Part shown: positions 27,841 to 36,502 of the stretch, piece after piece | How positions within the stretch are numbered: the stretch's first letter is position 1 | Layout of the letters: the number at the start of each line of letters is the position of its first letter | From: Acetobacter garciniae | GTDB lineage: Bacteria > Pseudomonadota > Alphaproteobacteria > Acetobacterales > Acetobacteraceae | Reading direction: 5' to 3' | NCBI RefSeq assembly: GCF_017377735.1 | Contig: NZ_JAFVMH010000001.1 | Coordinates: forward strand, 124,001-188,000 | DNA: 64,000 bases | Notes under the pieces: model-generated | What the model was told of the DNA's origin: nothing | The model's database searches: none | The model's input: the letters and a program-made list of their open reading frames with translations, nothing else | Position numbers and translations under genes: made by a program

Positions 27841-28704
27841 ATGCGTTTATGCACAAAAGCAGCCCTGCTTGGGGCGGTTTGTCTGTCTCTTTCCGTCAAT
27901 GTCGTTTCTCCGGCCCACGCCCAGAGCGGGGGCGGCTGGTTCGTGCCCAAGGCCGCGCAGCCCGCAGCCCCGGCCCAGGCCGGCCGGCATGCGGCGCCGG
28001 CCCCCGTTGCCATGCCGTCGGCCCCGGCCGACAGCCAGGAAGCCGCCGACCAGACACCGCCCGTCCTGCCCCAGCCCAATATTCCCACGGCCCCTGACGT
28101 CGCCAAGGAGGCGCCGCCCCCGACCACGATTATCGGCGTGATCAGTGTGGGCGGCGTCATGCGCCAGTCCACCGCCGCCGCCCAGATCGAACGCGTGCTT
28201 GGTGGCCGCCGTGACGCCCTGGCCCAGGACTTGCAAAAGGAACAGGCCGCCTGGCGGGACGAGCAGCAGACCCTGCAATCGCAGGCCAAGTCCATGGGTT
28301 CTGACCAGATCCAGGCGCGTGAGCGTGCCCTGCAGGCCCGTGTCATGAAGGCGCAGCGCGATTTCCGTAACCGCAACCGTATCATCCAGGAAGCGGCCCA
28401 GGTCTCCCTGAACCAGATCGAACGCGAACTGGTGCAGGTGATCCAGAAGGTCTCGACCGCGCATGGCATGAACCTGGTGCTGCACAGCGAACAGGTCGCG
28501 CTGCATGTCGATGGTCAGGATATCACCAACGAAGTCGCCGTTCAGCTCAACAAGATCCTGCCTTCGGTCTTTATTCCCGACGCCAATGTAGACCCCGAGG
28601 AACTGGCCAAGTCGGGCAAGATGCCCACCACGGCCGATGCCCCGCAGCAGGGTCCGGCGACCGGCCCTGCGCCGGTTGTCAATCCGGCGGCGGGAAATCA
28701 GTAA
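27841..28704 (+). CDS. skp: OmpH/Skp-family periplasmic chaperone
   Basis: Holds unfolded outer-membrane proteins in the periplasm for BamA. From ATG 27841 the 287-residue protein has a signal peptide ending at SPAHAQ, a Pro/Ala-rich stretch of about 70 residues, then the Skp core (IGVISVGGVMRQSTAAAQIE, a long coiled coil rich in Gln/Glu/Arg, NLVLHSEQVALHVDGQDIT) and another Pro/Ala-rich tail. Both low-complexity ends make it much longer than E. coli Skp. It starts seven bases after bamA. Confidence 0.9.
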   Translation: MRLCTKAALLGAVCLSLSVNVVSPAHAQSGGGWFVPKAAQPAAPAQAGRHAAPAPVAMPSAPADSQEAADQTPPVLPQPNIPTAPDVAKEAPPPTTIIGVISVGGVMRQSTAAAQIERVLGGRRDALAQDLQKEQAAWRDEQQTLQSQAKSMGSDQIQARERALQARVMKAQRDFRNRNRIIQEAAQVSLNQIERELVQVIQKVSTAHGMNLVLHSEQVALHVDGQDITNEVAVQLNKILPSVFIPDANVDPEELAKSGKMPTTADAPQQGPATGPAPVVNPAAGNQ

Positions 28705-28706
28705 GG

Positions 28707-29792
28707 ATGACATCCAGGAAGGAGACTTCCGGCCCGGCGGACCCTCGTTTCTTCAAGCGTGCCGGACCGTTTGACGCGGCAGCATTGGCCGAAGCCGCAG
28801 GGGCCGAACTGGCGCCCCCGCGCGCGGGGGCAATGCCCGCTGGCGGTTATACGGGCATTGCCCCCTTGCAGGGGGCGGGGCCTGCGGATGTCAGCTTTCT
28901 GGATAATCGCCGTTACGCCCCCCTGCTTGAACAGACCGGGGCGGGGCTGGTGATCGTGGCCCCCGCCTTTGCGGGAAAGGTGCCCGCCCATAGTGCGGCA
29001 CTGGTGACCTCTGCCCCGTATCTGGCGTGGTCGCGCGTGGCGCGGCTGTTCCATCCGGCAGTGCCTGCGGTGGCGGGCGTGCATGCCCTGGCCTGCATAG
29101 ACCCCACAGCCCGGATCGACGCTTCGGCCGAGATCGGGCCCTTCGTGGTGGTGGGGCCAAGGGCCGAGATCGGGGCTGGCTGCATCGTGGGTTCCCACGC
29201 CGTTATCGGTGAGGGGGTGCAACTAGGGCGCGATTGCCGTATAGGCAGCCATGTGACCCTTTCGCATGCGGTGCTGGGCGAGCGGGTGAGCATTCTGCCC
29301 GGTGCCCGGATCGGGCAGGACGGGTTCGGCTTTGCCGTGGGGCCGCAGGGTTTCGAGACGGTTCCCCAGCTTGGCCGGGTCGTTATCGAACACGACGTGG
29401 AAATCGGGGCCAACAGCACCATTGATCGCGGGTCGGTGAACGATACGCTGATCGGTGCGGGTTCGCGGCTCGATAATCTGGTGCAGATCGGCCATAATGC
29501 GCAGCTTGGGCGGTGCTGTATCGTTGTATCACAGGCTGGTATTTCCGGCTCCACCGTGCTGGAAGACTATGTGACGATCGCAGCGCAGGCTGGTCTGATC
29601 GGGCATATCCGCATTGGGGCGAAGGCGCGGATCGGCGCGCAATGCGGCGTGATGTCCGATATCGAAGGCGGCGCCGACGTGATCGGCAGCCCGGCCATGC
29701 CGTTTCGGGAATTTTTCCGCAACGTCGCGGTGTTGCGCAAGCTGGCGAAAAAAGCGTCCGGATCACCCCAGGGTGGCGCGGACAAGGTATGA
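28707..29792 (+). CDS. lpxD: UDP-3-O-(3-hydroxyacyl)glucosamine N-acyltransferase
   Basis: Third step of lipid A synthesis. The 361-residue protein has the N-terminal uridine-binding domain (DVSFLDNRRYAPLLEQTGAG), then a left-handed beta-helix of hexapeptide repeats from IDPTARIDASAEIGPFVVVG onward. The motif DNLVQIGHNAQLG contains the likely catalytic His. RIGQDGFGFAVGPQGFETVPQLGRVVIEHDVEIGANSTIDRG is characteristic of LpxD. It overlaps fabZ by four bases. Confidence 0.96.
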   Translation: MTSRKETSGPADPRFFKRAGPFDAAALAEAAGAELAPPRAGAMPAGGYTGIAPLQGAGPADVSFLDNRRYAPLLEQTGAGLVIVAPAFAGKVPAHSAALVTSAPYLAWSRVARLFHPAVPAVAGVHALACIDPTARIDASAEIGPFVVVGPRAEIGAGCIVGSHAVIGEGVQLGRDCRIGSHVTLSHAVLGERVSILPGARIGQDGFGFAVGPQGFETVPQLGRVVIEHDVEIGANSTIDRGSVNDTLIGAGSRLDNLVQIGHNAQLGRCCIVVSQAGISGSTVLEDYVTIAAQAGLIGHIRIGAKARIGAQCGVMSDIEGGADVIGSPAMPFREFFRNVAVLRKLAKKASGSPQGGADKV

Positions 29793-30313
29793 ACACAGGC
29801 CGGATTTCTTCCGCCGCAGGGGGTGGTTTAGGGGACGTGGAGACGAAACAAGAATCGCAGCGCGACGTTCAGACGATCGACCGGATTGACGTAACCCGTA
29901 TCATGCAGGCGATTCCGCACAGATACCCGTTTCTTCTGATCGACCGGATGGACGACATCACCCTTGGAAAAGAAGCCACGGGTGTCAAGAACGTCTCGGT
30001 CAACGAACCGTTTTTTCCCGGGCATTTCCCGGGGCGGCCGGTCATGCCGGGTGTGCTGATCGTGGAAGCCATGGCCCAGACGGCGGCGACCCTGGTCGTG
30101 CTGACGCTGGGCGAGGCGTTCGAGGGCAAGCTGGTCTATTTCATGACGATCGAAGGTGCGAAGTTCCGTCGTCCGGTAGAGCCGGGTGATCAGCTGCGTA
30201 TTCATGTCGTCAAGGAACGGCACCGTTCGAACGTATGGAAGTTCCGGGGCGAAGCGAAGGTCGATGGCGTCGTGGTGGCCGAAGCCACGTTCAGCGCCAT
30301 GATCATGGGCTGA
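29789..30313 (+). CDS. fabZ: 3-hydroxyacyl-[acyl-carrier-protein] dehydratase FabZ
   Basis: Dehydrates 3-hydroxyacyl-ACP in fatty acid elongation and so competes with LpxA and LpxD for the same substrate. The catalytic block is FFPGHFPGRPVMPGVLIVEAMAQ (read from about residue 71; His and Glu visible). IPHRYPFLLIDRMDDI is the usual N-terminal signature. ATG 29789 overlaps lpxD and gives 174 residues; GTG 29840, with AGGGGA before it, would give 157, closer to the family norm. The first 25 residues look unconserved. Confidence 0.95.
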   Translation: MNTGRISSAAGGGLGDVETKQESQRDVQTIDRIDVTRIMQAIPHRYPFLLIDRMDDITLGKEATGVKNVSVNEPFFPGHFPGRPVMPGVLIVEAMAQTAATLVVLTLGEAFEGKLVYFMTIEGAKFRRPVEPGDQLRIHVVKERHRSNVWKFRGEAKVDGVVVAEATFSAMIMG

Positions 30314-30432
30314 TCGGGCTTGGGGTTACGGCAGCATCTGCCTCTAAACCGCCAGCTTTCTATGACAGTTGGCACATGACGGATCGGGCCTGTTGTGCAT
30401 GCGGCGCGAAATTGGTGGAGCAAGGAGCAGAG

Positions 30433-31290
30433 GTGGTGCACGCTGTAGAAGAAGCCCGGCCAACGGTTATTCATCCCACTGCTCTTGTTGCTTCTGGCGC
30501 GCGGCTTGGCGTGGGGGTGAAAATCGGCCCCTGGTGTTCGGTCGGCCCCAATGTCGTGATCGAGGACGGGGTTGAACTGATCTCCCATGTCGTGGTCGAC
30601 GGGCAGACAAGGCTGGGGGCCGGTTCGCGTTATTTTCCGTTCTGCACCGTGGGCATGGCCCCGCAGGACCTGAAATATAAGGGCGAGCCCACACGCTGCG
30701 AAATCGGCGCGCGCACGGTGGTGCGCGAGCATGTGACCATCCATCGGGGTACGGCCACCGGGAGTGGTGTCACCCGTGTCGGCTCGGATGTGCTGATCAT
30801 GGCCAACGCCCATGTCGCCCATGACTGCGTGCTGGGTGACCGGGTCATTATCGTCAATAATGTCGTCATGGGCGGGCATGTCAGCATCGGTGACGATGCG
30901 CGCATCATGGGTTCGGCGGCCATCCACCAGTTCGTGCGGATCGGCCATGCGGCCCTGGTTGGCGGTGTTGCCGGGGTGGAGGCGGATGTCATCCCCTATG
31001 GCAGCGTCCTGGGCAACCGCGCACGGCTGATCGGCCTGCACTGGATCTGGCTGCGCCGCAATGGTGTGCAGTCCCACGATATTCACGACATGCGCCGTGC
31101 CTTCCTGACCCTGTACCCCAAAAATGGCGGGGACGCGCCCTTCGCGGTTCGTCTTGATGCCGTGCGGCAGGGTTTTGCCCATAATGCCCGTATCCAGGAA
31201 ATCCTGGCCTTTATCGATGCGCCCAGTCGGCGCGGGCTTGTCCGTCCGGCCCGGGGGGATGCTTCAGGGCTGGATACCGAAGGCGCGTGA
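30433..31290 (+). CDS. lpxA: UDP-N-acetylglucosamine acyltransferase
   Basis: First step of lipid A synthesis. A left-handed beta-helix protein of 285 residues. Visible: PTVIHPTALVASGARLG, IGPWCSVGPNVVIEDG, RYFPFCTVGMAPQDLKYKGE and IMANAHVAHDCVLGD, whose first His after NA is the expected catalytic base. The C-terminal helices (LRRNGVQSHDIHDMRRAF) are typical. The start is one of two adjacent GTG codons (30433 or 30436) behind AAGGAG (30422-30427); an in-frame ATG at 30376 lacks a ribosome-binding site. Confidence 0.94.
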   Translation: MVHAVEEARPTVIHPTALVASGARLGVGVKIGPWCSVGPNVVIEDGVELISHVVVDGQTRLGAGSRYFPFCTVGMAPQDLKYKGEPTRCEIGARTVVREHVTIHRGTATGSGVTRVGSDVLIMANAHVAHDCVLGDRVIIVNNVVMGGHVSIGDDARIMGSAAIHQFVRIGHAALVGGVAGVEADVIPYGSVLGNRARLIGLHWIWLRRNGVQSHDIHDMRRAFLTLYPKNGGDAPFAVRLDAVRQGFAHNARIQEILAFIDAPSRRGLVRPARGDASGLDTEGA

Positions 31291-32162
31291 GCGAAAACGC
31301 CGCAGGCGTTGGTATTCTGGCAGGTGGCGGCCCGCTGCCCGCCCAGGTTGCCCAGGCCGTAGCCGCGACAGGTCGGCCGGTTTTCATTATCGGGTTCGAA
31401 GGCTTTGCCCAGCCCGAACTCATTGCCCCGTGGCCGCATGAAATCGTGCGTCTTGGGGCGGCGGGGCGCATGCTGGCCCTCCTGCGTGCCCATGGCTGCA
31501 CCGACCTTGTCCTGATCGGCCCGATCCGGCGGCCTTCCATGCGCAGCCTGTATCCGGATGCCGAAGGCGCGCGTATTCTGGCCCGGCTGGGCCGCGCGCT
31601 GTTCGCGGGGGATGACGGGCTGCTGGGCGCGGTTGTGCGTATCCTGGGGGATGAGGGGTTTCAGGTACGCGGCGCGCATGAATTCCTGGACCAGGCGGTG
31701 GCCCGGCCGGGCGTGCTGGGGCGCATGGCGCCAGACCCGCAGGCCATGCACGACATAAGCCGCGGGGTCGAAGTGGTGCAGGCCCTGGGGGCGCTGGATA
31801 TCGGGCAGGGCTGCGTGGTCCAGAACGGCGTGGTGCTGGCGGTCGAAGCCATGGAGGGAACAGACCGCATGCTGGCCCGTGCCGGGGAATGCCGCCAGCC
31901 CGGCGCGGGGGGGGTTCTGGTCAAGCTGCTCAAGCCCGGGCAGGAAAGACGGGCCGACATGCCCACCATAGGCCCCGCCACCGTGGTGAACGCCCATGCA
32001 GCCGGGCTGCGGGGCATTGCGTTCGAGGCAGGCAATACGCTGCTGACGGATCGCAAGGCCTGCGTGGAGGCGGCAGACAGGCTGGGTGTGTTTCTGGCGG
32101 CCATCGTGCCCGACAGTCCGGGGGATCTCCTTGGGGGCGACAGGGCAGCGGGTGTTCGCTAG
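31287..32162 (+). CDS. lpxI: UDP-2,3-diacylglucosamine pyrophosphatase LpxI
   Basis: Removes UMP from UDP-2,3-diacylglucosamine in lipid A synthesis; LpxI replaces LpxH in alphaproteobacteria. The 291-residue protein shows VGILAGGGPLPAQVA at the N-terminus, DLVLIGPIRRPSMRSLYPD, DGLLGAVVRILGDEGFQVRGAHEF, and VEAMEGTDRMLARAG and ADMPTIGPATV in the catalytic half. GTG start overlaps the lpxA stop. The next expected gene, lpxB, is not present downstream. Confidence 0.93.
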   Translation: MSENAAGVGILAGGGPLPAQVAQAVAATGRPVFIIGFEGFAQPELIAPWPHEIVRLGAAGRMLALLRAHGCTDLVLIGPIRRPSMRSLYPDAEGARILARLGRALFAGDDGLLGAVVRILGDEGFQVRGAHEFLDQAVARPGVLGRMAPDPQAMHDISRGVEVVQALGALDIGQGCVVQNGVVLAVEAMEGTDRMLARAGECRQPGAGGVLVKLLKPGQERRADMPTIGPATVVNAHAAGLRGIAFEAGNTLLTDRKACVEAADRLGVFLAAIVPDSPGDLLGGDRAAGVR

Positions 32163-32207
32163 CCGCCTGGCGCGCAATCGTTAACCCGATCAGGAAGGAA
32201 AAAGACT

Positions 32208-32600
32208 ATGCCAAGTTTTCTGCACACCATGCTGCGCGTGAAGAATCTGGAGCAGAGCCTGGCCTTTTACAGCCTGCTGGGCATGCATGAACTGCGCCGC
32301 CGCGATGTGCCGGCGGGGCGTTACACGCTGGTGTTCATCGGCTTTGCCGATAATGACGCGGGCCAGGCCGAAGTGGAACTGACCTATAACTGGGGCCAGG
32401 ACGATGGTTACGATATCGGCACCGGCTTCGGGCATCTGGCCGTGGGCGTGCCGGATGTCGCCGCTGCCGTGGAACGGGTGCGCAAAGGGGGCGGCAAGGT
32501 CACGCGTGAGGCAGGGCCCGTACAGTTCGGCACGACGGTCATCGCCTTTGTCGAAGACCCCGATGGCTACAAGATCGAACTGATCGAACGCCCCGACTAA
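32208..32600 (+). CDS. gloA: Lactoylglutathione lyase (glyoxalase I)
   Basis: Converts the glutathione adduct of methylglyoxal to lactoylglutathione. The 130-residue protein begins FLHTMLRVKNLEQSLAFYSLLGM, with first metal ligand His, and continues VELTYNWGQDDGYDIGTGFGHLAVGV (Glu and His ligands) and AFVEDPDGYKIELIER (last Glu). Strong AGGAAGGA precedes the ATG. It probably has its own promoter or is read from lpxI. Confidence 0.95.
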   Translation: MPSFLHTMLRVKNLEQSLAFYSLLGMHELRRRDVPAGRYTLVFIGFADNDAGQAEVELTYNWGQDDGYDIGTGFGHLAVGVPDVAAAVERVRKGGGKVTREAGPVQFGTTVIAFVEDPDGYKIELIERPD

Positions 32601-32751
32601 GCCCGCGTTACGCAACGGCGGCATCTGGCGCGGCCCTTGGCACCGACTGCAGGCTGCCCCCATCCCGCGCAGGATGCAGGCTTTCGTACGAAGGCAACGG
32701 GCCATGCTGGTATCACCCGCATGCGATCCGTCAGGCACAGGCAGCCGGCCG

Positions 32752-33210
32752 TCAGCTTACGGGTGGTTTCTGCCTGAGGCGGGCTGTCAGCCTGTCGAGC
32801 GAGGCATTGATGGTGTCGGCGGCTTTCTGGATCTGCGGATCGGGGTTGAGCGAAAGCTGCTCCGCCGCCAGCATGGCGGGTGACATCAGGCCGCGCAGGT
32901 CATGGCGCAGTTTCGGGTCCGGATCGGCGAAGGGTGGGGTAGGCACGGCAGGTGCCGCCTGGGTGGGGCGTGCAGGTGTCTCCCCCGGCTGGGACCGCAT
33001 TGCCACCCAGGCGCTGATGGCGGTTCCCGCGATCACGGGCAGCACCATGGCCGGAAAGCCCAGCCCCATCGCGCCTGCCAGCAGCGCACCCAGGACAGGC
33101 GGGCAGAAAACGGTCAGGCCAGTGCGAAGCGGTGTGGGGGCAGGGGGCATGGCAGAAAGCATCCGGGTGAGAGTTGCGTCCGGACGGTGCTGCGACTCTG
33201 CGCCATCCAT
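32752..33210 (-). CDS. Small membrane protein with orphan histidine-kinase-like H-box
   Basis: A 152-residue protein. Two membrane helices (about 31-49 and 53-71) are followed by a Pro/Ala linker and a C-terminal helical segment [20 protein letters not shown], then [20 protein letters not shown]. That segment looks like the dimerisation/phosphoacceptor helix pair of histidine kinases (H-box HDLRG-x-x-SPAML, His103), but no ATP-binding domain follows and none is encoded next to it. It could be a phosphotransfer partner or a non-kinase relic. Convergent to gloA and divergent from rpmH, with its start codon touching the rpmH -35 box. Confidence 0.7.
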   Translation of the reverse strand: MDGAESQHRPDATLTRMLSAMPPAPTPLRTGLTVFCPPVLGALLAGAMGLGFPAMVLPVIAGTAISAWVAMRSQPGETPARPTQAAPAVPTPPFADPDPKLRHDLRGLMSPAMLAAEQLSLNPDPQIQKAADTINASLDRLTARLRQKPPVS

Positions 33211-33238
33211 TGACGTTCCCTGTTCTGAACTCTATAAG
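33210..33238 (+). promoter_or_regulatory. Strong promoter for rpmH
   Basis: TTGACG (33210-33215) and TATAAG (33233-33238) stand exactly 17 bases apart, a near-consensus sigma-70 promoter. Transcription would start near 33245, giving a leader of about 65 bases to rpmH. The -35 box begins at the first base of the divergent gene's start codon. Confidence 0.75.
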
Positions 33239-33308
33239 CCGCCTCTTCAAGAGAGTGGCGCGTATGCAGCCACTGGCGAAGCATATTCAAACAGAAGGGA
33301 GTGCTGCC

Positions 33309-33443
33309 ATGAAGCGCACTTATCAACCGTCTCGGCTGGTCCGCAAGCGTCGTCACGGCTTCCGCAGCCGTATGGCCACTGTCGGGGGGCGCCGCGTTAT
33401 CGGCAACCGTCGTTCCAAGGGCCGCAAGCGTCTTTCCGCCTGA
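33309..33443 (+). CDS. rpmH: 50S ribosomal protein L34
   Basis: A 44-residue very basic protein, [18 protein letters not shown] at the start and GRKRLSA at the end, matching L34 over its full length. AGAAGGGAG precedes ATG. First gene of the classic rpmH-rnpA-yidC order; dnaA, often nearby, is not in this window. Confidence 0.98.
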   Translation: MKRTYQPSRLVRKRRHGFRSRMATVGGRRVIGNRRSKGRKRLSA

Positions 33444-33508
33444 GGCGGTCAGGTCGTCCGGTTTTGGCTGAAACGCCTTGCGGCCCCGAACAGGTGGCCC
33501 CAGAGCGT

Positions 33509-33886
33509 GTGACCGAACGATCCCTGCGGCTGAAGAAGAGGAAGGATTTTCTCTTCATGGCCTCTAGGGGGCGCAAGGCACCGGTGCCCGGGCTTGTTCT
33601 GCAGCTTGTCCGCAGGCAGGATGCGAACGCGGCACGGGTCGGTTTCACGGTGACCAAGAAGGTCGGCAATTCCGTGGTGCGGAACCGGGTGCGGCGCAGG
33701 TTGCGCGAAGTGGTGCGGAGTGTGGAAGCCGATACGCCGTTGAACGGCCTGGATCTTGTGCTGATAGGCCGCGCGGGTACCAGAACACGCCCGTTCGACG
33801 CCCTGGTGGCCGATTTTCGCAAGGCGCTGAAGCTGTGCGGGAAAGACGGCCCGGCCAATACCGCTCCACCCGGCGCCGCCGTCTAG
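33509..33886 (+). CDS. rnpA: Ribonuclease P protein component
   Basis: Protein subunit of the tRNA 5'-maturation ribozyme. The family core is clear: RSLRLKKRKDFLFMASRGRK, ARVGFTVTKKVGNSVVRNRVRRRLREVVR (the RNR signature) and DLVLIGRAGTRTRPFDAL. GTG 33509 gives 125 residues; GTG 33494 or TTG 33461, both in frame, are alternatives, and none has a good ribosome-binding site. The frame is open for a long way upstream, but that part is antisense to the H-box gene and is not coding. Confidence 0.93.
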   Translation: MTERSLRLKKRKDFLFMASRGRKAPVPGLVLQLVRRQDANAARVGFTVTKKVGNSVVRNRVRRRLREVVRSVEADTPLNGLDLVLIGRAGTRTRPFDALVADFRKALKLCGKDGPANTAPPGAAV

Positions 33887-34043
33887 GGCAGGCCCGGACC
33901 ACGTTCCAGCCCGTCGCGCGCCCGGAAAAAATGTTTACCCCAGGGGTGATCCGCCATCGCGCATCCTCTGGCCTGATCTGCGGCTGGTGCCGCAGTCGAG
34001 TGCTTTATTTTCCAAGATGCAGGGGGCCGACAGGTCAGGGCTT

Positions 34044-35795
34044 ATGGATACAAGACGTCTGATACTGGCCACCATCCTTTCGGCACTGGTGCTGATCGGG
34101 TTCGATTATTTCTACCCCCAGGCCCAGCAGCCTGCGCAGCAGGCCGCCACCCAGGTGGCAGGCCCTGCGACCCCCGCTGCATCTCCCCAGACCGCTTCGT
34201 CGCCTGCCGCGCCCCCCGCGCAGCCGGCTGTGCCCGATAATACGCCCGTGCGGCTGAGCATCAACGCGCCTGCTGTACAGGGCACGCTGAACCTGCGTGG
34301 CGCCCGGCTGGACGATCTGGTGCTCAAGCAGTACCGCGAGACCGTCAAGCCCGACAGCCCCGATGTGCGCGTGCTCAGCCCCATGACCACGGCCCGGGCG
34401 GATTATGTCGATTTCGGTTGGCGCGCAGCCAGTGGGGATACATCTGTCAAGCTCCCCGACAGCCAGACATTGTGGACGGCCTCGGGCAATGTTCTGGATG
34501 CCGAACACCCCGTAACCCTGACCTGGGATAACGGGCAGGGCCTGACTTTTGAAGTGCGTCTGGCCGTGGACGCCAACTACATGTTCACCCTGACCCAGCA
34601 GGTGCACAACGCAACGGCGCAGGCGGTGACACTCTATCCGTTCTATCGTGTCAACCGTGGCTACACGCCAGAGGAGACGGGCGGCATGCTGGTGCATGAA
34701 GGCCCGATCTCGGTGGTGGACGGACGGCTGAACGAAGGGTCCTACAAATCCGTGCGCACCAGCGGTGTTCCGCCCGAAAACGTGTCCTGGAGCCATCAGG
34801 GCGTGGGCGGCTGGGCCGGCATTACGGACAAATACTGGCTGATGGCCGTGCTGCCCGACCAGGCGAGCAATGTCGTGGCCACCTATGACTGGCAGGCCGC
34901 CCAGGGCGTGTACCAGGTCGGCTTTACCAATGCCGCCCCCATGCAGGTCGCCCCCGGGCAGAGCGCGTCCACCCAAGCGCATGTTTTTGCCGGGGCCAAG
35001 GAAGTCCGCCTGCTCGATCAGTATGAACAGTCCCTGCATGTGCCGATGTTCTGGAAAGCGGTGGATTTCGGGTGGCTGTCCTTCCTGACGCGCCCGGTCT
35101 TTTTCGTGCTGGACCTGCTGAACGAAAAGCTGGGCAGCTTCGGCCTGGCCCTGCTGACGTTTACGGTTATCGTCAAGCTGGTGTTCCTGCCGCTGACCAT
35201 CAAGCAGATGCGCATGACCTGGAAGATGACACGGCTGAAGCCCCAGGTGGACGTGATCCGCGCGCGCCACAAGGACGATCCCATGGTCATGCAGCAGCAT
35301 ATCATGGCGCTGTACCGGGCCGAGAATGTCAGCATGTTCGGCGGCTTCCTGCCCCTGCTGATCCAGGCCCCCGTGTTCTGGTGCCTGTACAAGGATCTGT
35401 ACGTCACCATCGAGATGCGCCATGCCCCGTTCGTGGGCTGGGTGCGTGACCTTTCGGCCCCCGATCCGACCAACCTGTTCAACCTGTTCGGGCTGATCCC
35501 CTTCGACCCCGCGCAGATCATGCCCTATCTCGCACTGGGGGCCTGGCCGATCATTTACGGCGCGACCCTGTTCCTGATGCAGAAGGTCAGCGCGAGTTCG
35601 AGCAACATGGACCCCGCGCAGCAGAAGATGATGGCGTTCATCCCGCTTCTGTTCACCTTCTTCATGGCGCGCCAGCCGGTCGGGCTTGTGATCTATTACT
35701 GCTGGAGCAATATCCTGACCGCCATCCAGCAGGTACTGATCATCGGCCGGCTCAAGGCGGCGGATGCCAAGCCGCAACTGGTCAGCAAAAAATGA
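34044..35795 (+). CDS. yidC: Membrane protein insertase YidC
   Basis: Inserts and folds inner-membrane proteins. The 583-residue protein starts with a signal-anchor (RRLILATILSALVLIGFDYF), then a Gln/Pro/Ala-rich stretch, a periplasmic beta-domain (about 70-330) and the conserved insertase core with five membrane helices: FGLALLTFTVIVKLVFLPLT, KQMRMTWKMTRLKPQ (with the catalytic-groove Arg region nearby) and FFMARQPVGLVIYYCWSNILT. ATG 34044 rather than an upstream in-frame ATG is chosen because the signal-anchor begins here. It overlaps engB by four bases. Confidence 0.96.
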   Translation: MDTRRLILATILSALVLIGFDYFYPQAQQPAQQAATQVAGPATPAASPQTASSPAAPPAQPAVPDNTPVRLSINAPAVQGTLNLRGARLDDLVLKQYRETVKPDSPDVRVLSPMTTARADYVDFGWRAASGDTSVKLPDSQTLWTASGNVLDAEHPVTLTWDNGQGLTFEVRLAVDANYMFTLTQQVHNATAQAVTLYPFYRVNRGYTPEETGGMLVHEGPISVVDGRLNEGSYKSVRTSGVPPENVSWSHQGVGGWAGITDKYWLMAVLPDQASNVVATYDWQAAQGVYQVGFTNAAPMQVAPGQSASTQAHVFAGAKEVRLLDQYEQSLHVPMFWKAVDFGWLSFLTRPVFFVLDLLNEKLGSFGLALLTFTVIVKLVFLPLTIKQMRMTWKMTRLKPQVDVIRARHKDDPMVMQQHIMALYRAENVSMFGGFLPLLIQAPVFWCLYKDLYVTIEMRHAPFVGWVRDLSAPDPTNLFNLFGLIPFDPAQIMPYLALGAWPIIYGATLFLMQKVSASSSNMDPAQQKMMAFIPLLFTFFMARQPVGLVIYYCWSNILTAIQQVLIIGRLKAADAKPQLVSKK

Positions 35796-36472
35796 GCGGG
35801 CTTGCCCCTTCCTTCAGGGAACTGAAGGACGAAGCCGACATTGCCGCCGCCCTTGAGGAAGGGCGGCGGCTTTTCGCCGGCCCGTGCGACTTTATTTTCG
35901 GCGCGCAGAAGCTCGGCCAGCTTCCGCCGCAGACCCTGCCAGAAATCGCCTTTGCCGGGCGTTCGAATGTGGGCAAGTCCAGCCTGGTCAACGCGCTGAC
36001 CGGGCGCAAGACACTGGCCCGGGCATCGTCCGAGCCGGGGCGCACCAAGCAGCTCAATTTCTTCGATCTCGCCCACCGGCTCATGCTGGTGGACATGCCG
36101 GGCTACGGCTATGCCCGTGCCGCCAAGTCGGTCAAGGAAGACTGGCAGGACATGATGTTCGATTACCTGCGCGGCCGCCCGGTGCTGCGCCGGGTGGTGG
36201 TGCTGTGCGATGCCCGGATCGAAATCAAGTCCCATGACCGCGAGGTGATGAGCCTGCTCGACCGTGCCGCAGTCAGCTTCCAGGTGGTGCTGACCAAGTG
36301 CGATACCGTCAAGCCCGCCCAACTGGCCGCCAAGCGGGCGGAAATGGAGGCGGAAATCCGCAGCCACCCCGCGGCGCTTCCTTTCCTGTCCGTGACCAGC
36401 AGCCAGACCGGGGAAGGGATCGAGGCCCTGCGTGCCGAACTTGCCGAATTTGCCCTGCCCAAGGCAGAGTGA
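35792..36472 (+). CDS. engB: Ribosome biogenesis GTPase EngB (YihA/YsxC)
   Basis: GTPase needed for 50S assembly. It has 226 residues: FAGRSNVGKSSLVNALTG (G1), GRTKQLNFF (G2), DMPGYGYARA (G3), TKCDTVK (G4) and VTSSQTGEGI (G5). The order yidC-engB-argB is common in alphaproteobacteria. ATGA overlap with yidC. Confidence 0.96.
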   Translation: MSGLAPSFRELKDEADIAAALEEGRRLFAGPCDFIFGAQKLGQLPPQTLPEIAFAGRSNVGKSSLVNALTGRKTLARASSEPGRTKQLNFFDLAHRLMLVDMPGYGYARAAKSVKEDWQDMMFDYLRGRPVLRRVVVLCDARIEIKSHDREVMSLLDRAAVSFQVVLTKCDTVKPAQLAAKRAEMEAEIRSHPAALPFLSVTSSQTGEGIEALRAELAEFALPKAE

Positions 36473-36502
36473 CCGACAGACGATAAACAGGATTTTCCGA
36501 GC

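Noticed and set aside
32807..33508. Upstream extension of the rnpA frame, suggesting a fusion protein
   Set aside because: It is antisense to the H-box gene and runs through the promoter and body of rpmH. RNase P protein homology begins only near 33509.
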